Positions 17,853 to 27,888 of a DNA stretch of 64,000 nt are shown here, in pieces; the first letter of the stretch is position 1, and each line of letters opens with the position of its first letter. Location: contig CAAFUS010000017.1 in assembly GCA_900766265.1 (NCBI GenBank), forward strand, positions 434,001-498,000, read 5' to 3'. Below the pieces are notes generated by a model. That model saw only the letters and a program-made list of their open reading frames with translations, did no database searches and had not been told where the DNA came from. Source of the DNA: Pseudomonadaceae bacterium. Its GTDB lineage: Bacteria; Pseudomonadota; Gammaproteobacteria; Pseudomonadales; Pseudomonadaceae. A program made the position numbers and the translations under genes.

Positions 17853-17902
17853 TATCTGCCAGATACCGAGATACAGCTGCGATGGCGCTGCCTGCCAAAT
17901 AG
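17827..17902 (+). pseudogene. phnP: Truncated start of phnP (cyclic phosphodiesterase)
   Basis: A frame beginning with ATG inside the end of phnN encodes MRLTLHGS, then QIPRYSCDGAACQ. From memory of the family, this matches the PhnP N-terminus (RLTLLGTG, then QVPxYGCxCPAC). The similarity stops at about residue 25, and nothing of the metallo-beta-lactamase core (HxHxDH) follows. The start overlapping phnN is the usual operon layout. I read this as a gene cut off at the left edge of the accessory segment. The match is short, so confidence is moderate. Confidence 0.5.
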
Positions 17903-18214
17903 GGCTTGGCATGGTCATTGGCGGGAGTACTTGCTGCGATGCGGTGGCGGGGCACCTTGACGACATTGCCTGCTTGGCGGGCCCGGCTTCGGTTCAGTCG
18001 CCTTGGGTACATGCGAAAGGGCATCATTAGGCAACGCGTACTGCGCGTCTTCATGCTCCTGACGAAAAGAGATTCAGCCATGGAAGCTCGCCCAATAGGG
18101 CAGACAATTACGGTCATGCTAGGGGCGAATGCGGTGTTGAAGCTGGGCCGGCAAAGCAGGACCCAGATCAGCTAAACAGTTCGGCTTCACAAACGCTTGC
18201 TTGGCAATGCATAG
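17903..18214. other. Non-coding junction region at the left edge of the accessory segment
   Basis: This stretch joins the phnP stump to the TetR gene. I find no integrase, IS end or intact gene. A 54-codon frame at about 18011-18175 (+) has no ribosome site and no recognisable product. Confidence 0.45.
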
Positions 18215-18826
18215 TCAAAGCTCGGTTCTCAAACTGTCGAAGGCTTCCCGTAAGAAGTTTGCCGCAGGTTTTCGTTCGCCGGTCTGCTCCCGCCATGACG
18301 AAAGCGCGACTCGCATCGCACCGACGGACACCATTGCTACCATCCGCAGTGCCGGGCGTCGCTCGGGCTGCCGCCAGACCTCGCACAGTGCGTTAAAGAG
18401 CGACCGCTCCTGTTCTGCATAGTGTGCCTGCTTGCGCACAAGCAGCGATTCGCTCGACATCATCAGATTGTCGATAGCGATCATCTCCTCGCTCGTATAG
18501 CGCTCGATGCGCTTCACCATCACATCACGAACGGCATCGAGCGGCGGTACGTCAGGCGATGTCTTCAGCAGATCGGCAATCAGCATGGCCGAATCGGCAT
18601 CCAGTCCGAACAAGATGATGTCGTCCTTCGACTTGAAGTACGAGAAGAAGGTGCGGCGCGAGATGCCGGCTGCCGCCGCGATGTCGTCCAACGTCGTGCC
18701 GTGGTAACCGTTTGCGAGGAACAAGCTCAACGCGGCTTCGGCGATGCGCTGGCGTGTTTCGCGGCGCTTGCGTTCGCGCAAGCCTTCTGGAGGTGCGATG
18801 CCTGAACTGGCAGGAATTTGCGACAT
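18215..18826 (-). CDS. TetR-family transcriptional regulator
   Basis: The protein is 203 aa. The N-terminal HTH is clear: RKRRETRQRIAEAALSLF, then TTLDDIAAAAGISRRTFFSYF and KSKDDI (about residues 20-70). The C-terminal ligand/dimer domain is divergent, as is usual. I use the ATG at 18826; a longer frame to 18853 would run into the operator. It is divergent from the first SDR gene, and the 105-bp gap holds two copies of a perfect palindrome, so it probably represses itself and the SDR gene. The ligand is unknown. Confidence 0.9.
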   Translation of the reverse strand: MSQIPASSGIAPPEGLRERKRRETRQRIAEAALSLFLANGYHGTTLDDIAAAAGISRRTFFSYFKSKDDIILFGLDADSAMLIADLLKTSPDVPPLDAVRDVMVKRIERYTSEEMIAIDNLMMSSESLLVRKQAHYAEQERSLFNALCEVWRQPERRPALRMVAMVSVGAMRVALSSWREQTGERKPAANFLREAFDSLRTEL

Positions 18827-18848
18827 TTCAAATGGCCTATTGCGCGCC

Positions 18849-18894
18849 TGCACTCAGTGCATTAGATTTAGCACTCAGTGCATATATTTATGCA
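18849..18894. promoter_or_regulatory. Double-palindrome operator between tetR and SDR genes
   Basis: Two identical palindromes GCACTCAGTGC lie at 18850-18860 and 18871-18881, centre to centre 21 bp (two helical turns). The left copy extends to TGCACTCAGTGCA. A further inverted repeat TGCATA-TATT-TATGCA (18879-18894) overlaps the second copy and could contain a promoter element. Position and symmetry fit cooperative binding of two TetR dimers. Confidence 0.75.
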
Positions 18895-18931
18895 TCTAGC
18901 TTACGTTCCTTTCCCCAGCAAGGCAAAGACC

Positions 18932-20029
18932 ATGGCTAACTGGACAGATTTCAATACCCACTCTTGGCGCTCCCGCACGGCGGTTGCCTCTGGAACGGCG
19001 ACCTTAGATTCCAAGGCGCGCCATGCGTACTCCCGGTGGCGAACCTGTCTCGCCACCTTCGGTTTACGAGTGATTTCTGCAAGTGCCTCGGGCGGTTCGA
19101 TTGATCAGAACCCGCCCAAACCCGATTGGAGCGCCGCCGACATGCCTTCTCAGAAGGGGCGCATCTTCTTCGTCACGGGCGGAACGAGCGGAATCGGGTA
19201 CGAAAGCGCCAAAGCCCTGGCGGGCGCAGGTGCCCAGGTCGTGATCGCGGCGCGCAACGCGAAGCAAGGCGAGGAAGCGATAATGAGCATCCGCCAGCAA
19301 ACGCCCGACGCGCGCTTGCGCTTCGAGTCGCTCGACTTGGCTGACCTGGCGTCGGTCCGCGCGCTGAGTGAGCGCCTCAATGCGACGCTCCCCCGTCTCG
19401 ACGGCCTGATCAACAATGCGGGAATCATGGAACCGCCGGAGCGCGGTACATCGGCGGACGGGTTCGAAATGCAATTGGCGGTCAACTACTTGGGCCACTT
19501 TGTCTTAACCGCAGAGCTACTGCGATTGTTGCAAAAGGCCGGTTCCCCTCGCGTCGTCACCTTGTCCAGCATAGCCGCCGCCCGCGGCGGTGCCATCCAC
19601 TTCCAGGATATGCAATTCGAGCAAGCCTACGATTCAATGGCTGCGTATAGCCAATCGAAGCTGGCCTGCCTGATGTTTGCTCGGGAACTGCAAAGGCGCA
19701 GCGATGCTGGAGGCTGGGGCATACAGAGCCTTGCAACTCATCCGGGAGTCTCGCGCACCAACCTGTTGGCCAATCGCGGCGGCGTTTCGGGGTTCGTTCG
19801 TCGCAACCTGTCGTTTCTGTTCCAGCCGGCCGCGCAGGGCGCGTTGCCGACGCTATATGCCGCCACCGCCGTGGAGGCGCAAGGCGGAACCTACTACGGG
19901 CCTACCGGGATGATGGAAGTGCGCGGCCCGCTCGGCCTCGCCAAGGTACCTCCCGCTGCCACGGATGCCGACACGGCCGCTCGGCTTTGGGCGATCAGCG
20001 AGGAGCTTAGCGGCACGCGGTTCCCGTAG
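18932..20029 (+). CDS. Short-chain dehydrogenase/reductase, copy 1 of a tandem pair
   Basis: The SDR domain begins near residue 65 with the cofactor motif TGGTSGIGYE, then NNAGIM, a catalytic Ser in TLSSIAAA and YSQSK (YxxxK). It is probably NADP(H)-dependent. The ~60 residues before the domain are poorly conserved against copy 2 (22070-23128) and lack a clean signal peptide; the first ATG (18932) is used but a later start is possible. The region from DMPSQKGRIFF onward matches copy 2 strongly at protein and DNA level (e.g. CCGACATGCCTTCTCAGAAG in both). The substrate is unknown. Confidence 0.85.
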   Translation: MANWTDFNTHSWRSRTAVASGTATLDSKARHAYSRWRTCLATFGLRVISASASGGSIDQNPPKPDWSAADMPSQKGRIFFVTGGTSGIGYESAKALAGAGAQVVIAARNAKQGEEAIMSIRQQTPDARLRFESLDLADLASVRALSERLNATLPRLDGLINNAGIMEPPERGTSADGFEMQLAVNYLGHFVLTAELLRLLQKAGSPRVVTLSSIAAARGGAIHFQDMQFEQAYDSMAAYSQSKLACLMFARELQRRSDAGGWGIQSLATHPGVSRTNLLANRGGVSGFVRRNLSFLFQPAAQGALPTLYAATAVEAQGGTYYGPTGMMEVRGPLGLAKVPPAATDADTAARLWAISEELSGTRFP

Positions 20030-20136
20030 CGCCTCGCTGACTGGTCGCCTGCCTCTGCTGCCTTCGCGACCGACGATCGACCCGATCCCCACTCTCGTTT
20101 CCGGCGCCAAAGTGTTCCGGTGCAGGAGCTTATTCC

Positions 20137-21543
<1,407 letters not shown>

Positions 21544-21608
21544 ATGCCGACCGCAATCCTTCTGCATACCAAGGTAGGAAACCAACCCATGGCTATTGGA
21601 ACCACGAG

Positions 21609-21974
21609 ATGAACCTGTCAGCACGAACACTTACCAAGCTCGCTCGTCCTGCCGACGCGAAGACGAAAGTACCAGTCCGATTCTCGGCCTTGCTGGTGCT
21701 TCCTGTGCTCTTGACTGCTTGCGCTCAGGCTCCCAAGAGCACGGTGGACGAGCGGCAGTTCGGAACACTGTCTTGCGCAGAGTTGGCCCAGCAAGCAGAG
21801 GAGGGAAGTGCGTCGAAGGCCGTCGCAGATCAGGCCAAGAGTGATTCCTGGCGCGCTGTTGTGCCCTTCATCGTGGCAGCCCGCTACGGTCAAGCCGCCT
21901 TTACCTCCAATGAGGCGGAAAAGCGTTTGACTTTGCTTGCACAGCAGTCAACCCGACTGGGTTGTGTTCATTGA
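21609..21974 (+). CDS. Small putative lipoprotein (121 aa), unknown
   Basis: The first ~43 residues form a long signal region ending in the lipobox-like LLTACAQAP, so the mature protein would be a ~80-aa lipoprotein anchored by Cys. The mature part has a conserved-looking CAELAQQAEEG segment and a C-terminal Cys (LGCVH) that could form a disulfide with the first. I do not recognise the family. It lies between the transporter and the second SDR, in the same direction. A shorter start at a downstream codon is possible, as the signal is unusually long. Confidence 0.55.
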   Translation: MNLSARTLTKLARPADAKTKVPVRFSALLVLPVLLTACAQAPKSTVDERQFGTLSCAELAQQAEEGSASKAVADQAKSDSWRAVVPFIVAARYGQAAFTSNEAEKRLTLLAQQSTRLGCVH

Positions 21975-22069
21975 TTTCTTTCCGAGTAAACGTTCGTCGA
22001 CTGGATTGCTTCGATTGCTCAGACGCTTCTGATCCCTCGATGCAACTCTCCAACCTTGAGGGCACAAAG

Positions 22070-23128
22070 ATGATCAACGTACTGCGAACGAGAAATACGC
22101 GTGTGGCGCGTTCCGGATGGCAAAGCCGTCTCGCCGCCTGTGGCGTGCTGCTGAGTTGCGTAATTGTCGTGGGCAGCGCGGCGGCGCAGAGCCCGCCCCA
22201 ACCCGATTGGAACCCTGCCGACATGCCTTCTCAGAAGGGGCGCATCTTCCTGGTCACTGGCGGAACCAGTGGCATGGGGTATGAGGACGCCAAAACCCTG
22301 GCTGCCGCAGGTGCGCAGGTTGTGATCGCGGCGCGCAACCCTCAGCGGGGTCAGGAAGCGATCGACCGGATCAAACAGGAAGTGCCCAACGCCCAGATGC
22401 AGTTCGAATCCGTTGACCTGTCCGATCTGTCCTCGGTCCGTGCGCTGGGCCAACGTCTCGGCACCACGCTGCCCCGACTGGATGGACTGATCAACAACGC
22501 GGCCATCATGGCGCCTCCCGAGCGCGGCACCTCTGCGGATGGCCTGGAGATGCAATTCGCCACGAACTACGCGGGGCACTTCGTTCTGACTGCCGAGCTG
22601 TTGCCGCTGTTGCGCAAGAGCGATTCTCCTCGCGTCGTAACCTTGTCCAGTATTGCCGTTCACCGTGGCAGCATCAATTTCGACGACCTTCAGTTCACGC
22701 AGGCGTACGAGCCGATGCTTACCTATGCCCAGTCCAAACTGGCATGTTTGATGTTCGCGTTCGAACTGCAACGGCGCAGCGATGCCGCAGGCTGGGGCAT
22801 CCAGAGCCTGGCCGCCCACCCCGGCGTCGCGGTGACCGAACTGGTTGCGCGCGGCCCCGGCCTTGAAAGCGAACAGGGGCGTCAATGGTCTGCGATGCGT
22901 GAGCACCTCCAGACCGCGGCCCAGGGCGCAGTGCCGACGCTGTATGCCGCCACCGCACCCGAGGCGCAAGGCGGAGCCTACTACGGGCCGACTGGCCCCA
23001 ACGAGATGGCGGGGCCGCTTGGCCTGGCGACCGTTCCCCCGCTCGCCAGCGATGCTGCGGCCGCTGCCCGTCTATGGACGATCACCGAAGAGATCACCGG
23101 CACGAGGTTCCCCGCGCGCGGCCGTTGA
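22070..23128 (+). CDS. Short-chain dehydrogenase/reductase, copy 2, with signal peptide/anchor
   Basis: The 352-aa protein starts with a basic stretch, a hydrophobic segment (ACGVLLSCVIVVGSAAAQ) and an AQS cleavage-like site, so export or membrane anchoring is predicted. The SDR domain follows with TGGTSGMGYE, NNAAIMAPPERGTSADG, a catalytic Ser in TLSSIAVH and YAQSK. It is about 70% like copy 1 (18932-20029) across the domain by eye. ATG 22070 is used; ATG 22040 is an in-frame alternative. An SDR outside the cytoplasm would lack NAD(P)H unless it brings its own, so its location is of interest. Confidence 0.85.
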   Translation: MINVLRTRNTRVARSGWQSRLAACGVLLSCVIVVGSAAAQSPPQPDWNPADMPSQKGRIFLVTGGTSGMGYEDAKTLAAAGAQVVIAARNPQRGQEAIDRIKQEVPNAQMQFESVDLSDLSSVRALGQRLGTTLPRLDGLINNAAIMAPPERGTSADGLEMQFATNYAGHFVLTAELLPLLRKSDSPRVVTLSSIAVHRGSINFDDLQFTQAYEPMLTYAQSKLACLMFAFELQRRSDAAGWGIQSLAAHPGVAVTELVARGPGLESEQGRQWSAMREHLQTAAQGAVPTLYAATAPEAQGGAYYGPTGPNEMAGPLGLATVPPLASDAAAAARLWTITEEITGTRFPARGR

Positions 23129-23225
23129 TCGCATCGTCAGGGACAAGCGCCTCTTCCTGATCGCAGTCGGCGGCACGCTCTGCGCGATCTTCGGCTCCTG
23201 GCTGTTGATCGAATCGGAACGGCTG
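23126..23225 (+). pseudogene. Decayed fragment of a second NTP/NDP-type transporter
   Basis: Directly after copy 2 of the SDR, a short stretch encodes DKRLFLIAVGGTLCAIFG, which matches GKRFFALISVGGTLGAIFG of the intact transporter at 20137-21543. The DNA also matches, with the exact shared block GTCGGCGGCACGCTC. There is no start codon, and the frame diverges on both sides. This is best read as the remnant of the transporter that once followed the duplicated SDR. Confidence 0.65.
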
Positions 23226-23329
23226 CCTGACGTGTTTCTCCATGGACGAGGCGCAGGACTCCAGCGTCGCCATCATCCGAAATCAGTCCCTGCCGATCCG
23301 CTGGCCGTCCCTCAATCGAGTCTTGTCCG

Positions 23330-23911
23330 ATGAACGAGCACCTTTGCTTTCTATGCAACTGGGTCAGTGCGCCGAGGCGCGTCGCCGCAGTCGCCCCATC
23401 GAGCAAAGCGCTCGCCACGCTGATCACGAGCGGAGTCACATTCAACGACGCGCCCGTGATCGAACTCGGCGCAGGTACGGGCGTGTTTACACGACAGCTC
23501 ATTGAAAGGGGCATTCCACAGGAACAACTTGCCCTCGTCGAATTCGGCTCGAACTTCGCGCGAAGTCTGCGAGAGGAGTTCCCAGCGATCAAAGTCTTCT
23601 GCATGGATGCGGCCCGGCTCGGGGGCATACAGCCATTCGGCAGAGAAAAGGCCGGTGCGGTGGTCAGTGGCCTGCCCTTGCTTTCGATGCCGCCCTTGCA
23701 AGTTGTACGCATCCTGAGGGGAGCGTTCGCACATCTACGTCAAGACGGTGCGTTCTATCAGTTCACCTACGGCCCCCGTTGCCCCGCTCCTCGGGCGATC
23801 CTTGAGCGTTTCGGCCTCCGGGCGCGCTACGTCGGCGGGACTCTGGCGAACCTTCCACCGGCGGCTGTCTTTCAAATCTCTCGCAAACCCATTCCGGCCA
23901 AGATCTTCTAG
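23330..23911 (+). CDS. Phospholipid N-methyltransferase-like SAM-dependent methyltransferase
   Basis: The 193-aa protein has the PmtA-type N-terminus (FLCNWVSAPRRVAAVAPSSKALA), a SAM motif I VIELGAGTGVFT, and VSGLPLLSMP in place of the usual NPPF-like catalytic loop. Relatives methylate phosphatidylethanolamine or are of unknown function and resemble rRNA dimethylases. It is probably cytoplasmic or membrane-associated. It lies between the transporter remnant and a secreted hydrolase. The C-terminus RKPIPAKIF is family-like, so the gene looks complete. Confidence 0.78.
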   Translation: MNEHLCFLCNWVSAPRRVAAVAPSSKALATLITSGVTFNDAPVIELGAGTGVFTRQLIERGIPQEQLALVEFGSNFARSLREEFPAIKVFCMDAARLGGIQPFGREKAGAVVSGLPLLSMPPLQVVRILRGAFAHLRQDGAFYQFTYGPRCPAPRAILERFGLRARYVGGTLANLPPAAVFQISRKPIPAKIF

Positions 23912-23943
23912 CCGAAGCAGCGCGGTTTGACGCCAGGAGTCTT

Positions 23944-25095
23944 ATGAGCGATATCCCAGAACGCGGGCCAGTCACCGGAGGCCTCAATCCTAAGGCGTGC
24001 GGCATCCCGCCGAAAACGCCAAAAATGCGGGTGAGCATGGGGCGGCGGTACGTGAGTGCCATGCTGCTGTTGGCTGCGTTGGCCTTGTCGCACCCGGCCG
24101 CGAGGGCACAGGGCACCGAGCCACCCTATCTGGTGACTGATTTCGACTGGGTCGATCAATCTCGATCGCGCCCGGTGCCAGCGCGCCTGTACTGGCCAAC
24201 CGGTACCGTGCCTAATTCGTCGGTGCCATTGGTGGTGTTCTCGCATGGCATCGGCGGTTCTCGGCAAGGCTACAGTTACCTCGGCAAATACTGGTCGGCC
24301 CGTGGCGTCGCCAGCCTGCACGTCCAGCATGTCGGCAGTGACGTGGAGCTTTGGAGGGGCAACCCGTTCGGTGTGGTTGGTCGTTTGCAGGCCGCGGCTC
24401 AGGAAAAGGAGGCCATCGCACGTGCCGGCGATGTGCGCTTCGCGCTCGACCGAATGCTCTCGGACGAAACGGGCAGCCGTGGTGCTGCGGTAGACCGCCA
24501 GCGCCTGGTCGCGGCCGGCCATTCGTACGGCGCGAATACCACGTTGCTTACGGTCGGCGCGCAAGTCGTCAGAGACGGTCAGACCATCAACTACCTGGAC
24601 TCTCGCTTCTCCGCGGCGGTCGTCATTTCGGCACCGCCGTTCTACGGCGAACCCGATCTGGCGGCAGTGCTGAGCAAAGTGTCGGTTCCGACCATGCACG
24701 TGACATCGACCGACGACATGATCGAGATTCCGGGCTATCGCTCGGGTGTGGAGGATCGACTGGCCATCTTCGATGCGATCGCCCATCCGAACAAGCTGCT
24801 AGCCGTATTCCATGGCGGCTCCCACAGCATGTTCACCGACCGTTCATTCACCGGCGGCCCATCGCTCAATGCCAAGGTGAAGGTTGCCACCGCAGATCTC
24901 ACCTTGGCCTTCCTCGACTTGATCTATGAGCGTGACGGAACAGCGCTCGCGCAGTGGCAAACCAACTGGCAATACATCTTGGTGCGGGCACCAAGCTCGA
25001 ATGTCACGCCGCGAAGCATGACGACACGGGCCGGCGTGAGGGTAGGTCGGCCTCCCTTGGACGATGCCAATTCAACCCACGCCAACTTGAGATGA
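23944..25095 (+). CDS. Secreted alpha/beta hydrolase (dienelactone-hydrolase/PAF-acetylhydrolase-like)
   Basis: The protein is 383 aa. A signal peptide (MLLLAALALSHPAARAQG, about residues 40-57) is preceded by an unusually long ~40-residue N-terminal extension. The ATG at 23944 is kept because AGGAG lies four bases before it; ATG 24025 would give a normal signal. The hydrolase domain shows VFSHGIGGSRQGY, the nucleophile elbow AAGHSYGANT and a His in GGSHSMF. The last ~30 residues (after WQYILVRAP) do not look like the family and may be read-through into foreign sequence. The substrate is unknown; an ester or lipid is possible. Confidence 0.75.
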   Translation: MSDIPERGPVTGGLNPKACGIPPKTPKMRVSMGRRYVSAMLLLAALALSHPAARAQGTEPPYLVTDFDWVDQSRSRPVPARLYWPTGTVPNSSVPLVVFSHGIGGSRQGYSYLGKYWSARGVASLHVQHVGSDVELWRGNPFGVVGRLQAAAQEKEAIARAGDVRFALDRMLSDETGSRGAAVDRQRLVAAGHSYGANTTLLTVGAQVVRDGQTINYLDSRFSAAVVISAPPFYGEPDLAAVLSKVSVPTMHVTSTDDMIEIPGYRSGVEDRLAIFDAIAHPNKLLAVFHGGSHSMFTDRSFTGGPSLNAKVKVATADLTLAFLDLIYERDGTALAQWQTNWQYILVRAPSSNVTPRSMTTRAGVRVGRPPLDDANSTHANLR

Positions 25096-25248
25096 AACGA
25101 CGTCCGTTTCCGTAATGACTGGGACGTGGTGCGCTTCGATGGTCGGATTGTGCCACTCGTCGAATCCGCGGATGGGGTGGCGCTGGGCATTGAACCCATG
25201 GCGCTTGCCCCTCCTGCGGCGAACAAGCGATGGCATGGGGCCCGATAG
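25096..25248 (+). pseudogene. Open reading fragment without a start, possible gene tail
   Basis: A 50-codon frame directly after the hydrolase stop reads FRNDWDVVRFDGRIVPLVE and on to a TAG at 25246. It looks protein-like but has no start codon or ribosome site. It may be the 3' end of a lost gene; I cannot name the family. Convergent with the AraC gene. Confidence 0.25.
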
Positions 25249-25266
25249 GCTGCGATGCTCACGTCA

Positions 25267-26244
25267 TCAACTGCGAGCATCTAGCTGGGGCTGACTCGTA
25301 CTTTTTACGACGGTGGCGTGGCCGCTCGAAAGGGGGGCCGTTCGCCGGCAATACTGTCGAGGCGAAGCCCCCATTACACGCTTGAAAGCCGTGCTGAACG
25401 CGCTTTCCGATTCGTAGCCGAGCGACAAGGAGATGACGGATACCGGATCGCTGGAATTTTCCAGCTTGTCCCCCGCTAGCAGCATGCGCCAGCGCGTCAC
25501 GTACTCCATGGGTGCCATTCCCACCGTCTCCCTGAATTTCTGGGCGAACGCCGAGCGCGACATGCAGGCGTGCCCGGCCAGTGCTTGCAAGGTCCAGCGG
25601 TACGCCGGGTCAGCATGAATCGCGCTGATGGCTGGCCCCAATTGGTTATCTGCCACGCCGAACAGCCATCCCGCACCATCTGCGTCGCCCTTCGCGACAT
25701 GCAGCCGCAGGGCCTGAATCAACATCATGTGGGCGAGGTGCTGGGCAATCAAAGAGCTGCCGGCCTGCGGGGCGTGCAATTCCTGCATCATTCGTTCCAC
25801 TGACCAGCGCAGTGCGGCCTGTTCGGACTCGTTGTGGATATGCACGATGGGCGGCAGCATGCCCATCAGGATGCCGGCATGCCCGCCGCTGACGCCGAAA
25901 CGGCTGCCTACGAGGAAAAAGTCACCTCCGCCGTTAATTTTAACGACGGCGCCAGGGCGCGGCGGGGGGAAGTAGTTGCTGGACGGCTCCGGTGCTAGCG
26001 CCAAGTCGCTCGCCAGGCGGAACGGGCGTCCGCTCGGCAGGACGAAGCAATCGCCTTGCTTAAGATGCGCGGCCTCAGGAACGCCATCGACGACCAGCCA
26101 GCATTCTCCGGTCACTACGGCGTAGCATTTGATGAGTTTGTTCTGGTCAGGGAACTGGATCGACCAGGCTCCCCCTGCGTCCACTCCCGATGACACGTAG
26201 CTGCGCGGCTTTAGCAGCGAGAGGACGTCTGAGAGTGGATCCAT
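25267..26244 (-). CDS. AraC-family regulator with N-terminal cupin domain
   Basis: A 325-aa protein. The N-terminal cupin-type ligand domain (about 10-190) has CFVLPSGRPFRL and a VHIHNE region. The C-terminal double HTH (about 215-310) has LAGHACMSRSAFAQKFRETVG, split as two helices, then SVISLSLGYESESAFSTAFKR and SPRQYCR. This cupin_6-type AraC group commonly controls a neighbouring oxidoreductase or efflux gene. It is divergent from the RND operon; the shared 15-bp motif in that gap and upstream of the NmrA gene is a candidate binding site. Confidence 0.9.
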   Translation of the reverse strand: MDPLSDVLSLLKPRSYVSSGVDAGGAWSIQFPDQNKLIKCYAVVTGECWLVVDGVPEAAHLKQGDCFVLPSGRPFRLASDLALAPEPSSNYFPPPRPGAVVKINGGGDFFLVGSRFGVSGGHAGILMGMLPPIVHIHNESEQAALRWSVERMMQELHAPQAGSSLIAQHLAHMMLIQALRLHVAKGDADGAGWLFGVADNQLGPAISAIHADPAYRWTLQALAGHACMSRSAFAQKFRETVGMAPMEYVTRWRMLLAGDKLENSSDPVSVISLSLGYESESAFSTAFKRVMGASPRQYCRRTAPLSSGHATVVKSTSQPQLDARS

Positions 26245-26660
26245 GGGTTCTCCTGAACGATTGCCTGGACAAGGCGCGTGTCGTCGAGTCGTAGCACGCC
26301 ATAGTAGCTAGGGTTCACTTCATAGTCCCGTATAACGCCCAGGTCAGGAATCGCATGAACTTGTGAGGCCTTCTCATCCGCCGTTGGGAAGTTCACCGAA
26401 GCGGGGTGTAAGTGCGCCGCCCGACGGGTCGTTATGGACGATCGCGAAAGAAGTCCGGTTTATCTCGCATGGTTCGTATCGTTCGGAGCGCCTATTGTCG
26501 CGGGCTTCGGTGTACAACTGACCCCGTGGGCCACATTGAGTGCACGCGTGATCTGGCGAAGCCCGACCGACAAATACGGTCGACGGTGTCGCATGCGCAG
26601 CAGGCTTGGTCTGTCGCAGCACCGTTCAACGCTATCGTCCATCACCGGTGCCGCGAAATC
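26245..26660. other. 416-bp divergent regulatory region between araC-type gene and RND operon
   Basis: No convincing gene is present; frames here lack ribosome sites. It must hold the promoters of the AraC gene and the RND operon. The motif ATGGACGATCGCGAA sits at 26434-26448. If the adaptor starts at its later GTG, the leader is even longer. Confidence 0.5.
26434..26448 (+). promoter_or_regulatory. Shared 15-bp motif, copy 1 (candidate AraC site)
   Basis: ATGGACGATCGCGAA occurs here and again at 32257-32271, in the same orientation, upstream of the NmrA-like gene. Downstream similarity continues loosely (GCAT, TCGTA, TCGTTC in the same order in both). The copy is 227 bp before the adaptor start and 190 bp from the AraC gene. 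Confidence 0.5.
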
Positions 26661-27884
26661 ATGCAGAACAGCCGTTCGAGCCTTCAGACTCGATTGTCCG
26701 GATTGTCCTTTCCGCCCTTGCGCGCGATGCGCGCTTTGCCCTCGGCCCTGCTTGCCCCCTGTGGGGTCGTAGTAGTTGGGCCGTTGTACGCCGTGGTTCG
26801 GTCGAGTCTTTTACTGACCCTAATCAATCTGCTTGTCGCATGCGGCAGCGCATCTGAGGATGACGGGACGAATCAGCCTGCCTCGGCAATGCGAGTGACA
26901 GTGGCCGTGGCCGAGCCGGCGGCGTTCGGCGAACGTTTCTCCTTATCAGGCACCCTGACCGCCGAACGTCAGGCGCGGCTGTCGGCACGCGTCGACGGGC
27001 TGGTTTCGCGTGTGCACGTCGACGCTGGTGATCAGGTCGAGGCCGGACAGGTACTGCTCGAGCTTGATCCTGCCATCTCTCGCCAGGTGCTGCTGCGCAC
27101 GCGTGCGGAAGCAGCAGAGGCAGCCGCTTCCGTGCGCGAGGCCGAGCGCCTCGTCACCGAGGCGCAGCTGCTCGTCAAGCACAGCGCTATGGCCGCCACG
27201 GAGCTAGGGGCGCGAACCTCCGCCTTGGAATTGGCTCGAGCGGCTGCAGAGTCCGCCCGCGCCAGTGCACACGAGCATGAGGAGATCGTCGCCCGGCACG
27301 TGCTGCCGGCGCCGTTTGCCGGCGTGATCGCTGAAAAGCTCGCAGAGGCAGGGGAGTGGGTCCAGCGTGGTACGCCGGTGCTGTCGCTTGTAGCGACCGA
27401 CCGTGTTCTCCTGGATATACGCGTGCCGCAGGAGCGCTTTGGTCAAATCGATGATGGTGCGCAGTTCCGCGTTTTCGCCGATGCGCTCGGTAGCACGCCA
27501 TTGCCAGCGCGCGCGGCTGCGCGGGTACCGGTAACCGATCCCAACGCGAGAACCTTTCTGCTGCGGCTGCTGGTGGACGATCCGCAGGGCTATCTGCTCC
27601 CCGGCACATCCGCCCGTGCCGAAATCTCGCTCTTGCCAACACGTGGCACGGTGACCGTCAGCCGTGACGCCTTGCTGCGCCAGCCTGACGGTAGCCACAG
27701 CGTTTATGTAGTCGACGATGACAGCGGTCAGCCCGTAGCGCGCAGGCGCGCCGTGCGGGTGCTGCATGAGCAGGATGGCAGGGCCGCCATCGCCAATGAC
27801 AGCGTCAGCGAAGGCCAATGGATCGTGATCCGTGGCAACGAGGCCTTGATCGATGGCCAGCCCGTGGATGTCGTGGAGCGTTGA
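26661..27884 (+). CDS. RND efflux periplasmic adaptor (HlyD/MFP family), lipoprotein
   Basis: A 407-aa membrane-fusion protein. It contains a lipobox LLVACGSA, then a beta-barrel/lipoyl layout (FSLSGTLTAERQARLSARVDG, VDAGDQVEAGQVLLELD), a helical hairpin rich in Ala/Glu (about 140-210), a second lipoyl half (APFAGVIAEKLAEAGEWVQRG), and a C-terminal barrel. The start is uncertain: ATG 26661 gives a long leader, ATG 26727 is possible, and GTG 26793 gives the most normal lipoprotein signal (about 17 residues before Cys). It bridges the permease to an outer-membrane channel, which is not encoded here. Confidence 0.85.
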   Translation: MQNSRSSLQTRLSGLSFPPLRAMRALPSALLAPCGVVVVGPLYAVVRSSLLLTLINLLVACGSASEDDGTNQPASAMRVTVAVAEPAAFGERFSLSGTLTAERQARLSARVDGLVSRVHVDAGDQVEAGQVLLELDPAISRQVLLRTRAEAAEAAASVREAERLVTEAQLLVKHSAMAATELGARTSALELARAAAESARASAHEHEEIVARHVLPAPFAGVIAEKLAEAGEWVQRGTPVLSLVATDRVLLDIRVPQERFGQIDDGAQFRVFADALGSTPLPARAAARVPVTDPNARTFLLRLLVDDPQGYLLPGTSARAEISLLPTRGTVTVSRDALLRQPDGSHSVYVVDDDSGQPVARRRAVRVLHEQDGRAAIANDSVSEGQWIVIRGNEALIDGQPVDVVER

Positions 27885-27888
27885 CAGC

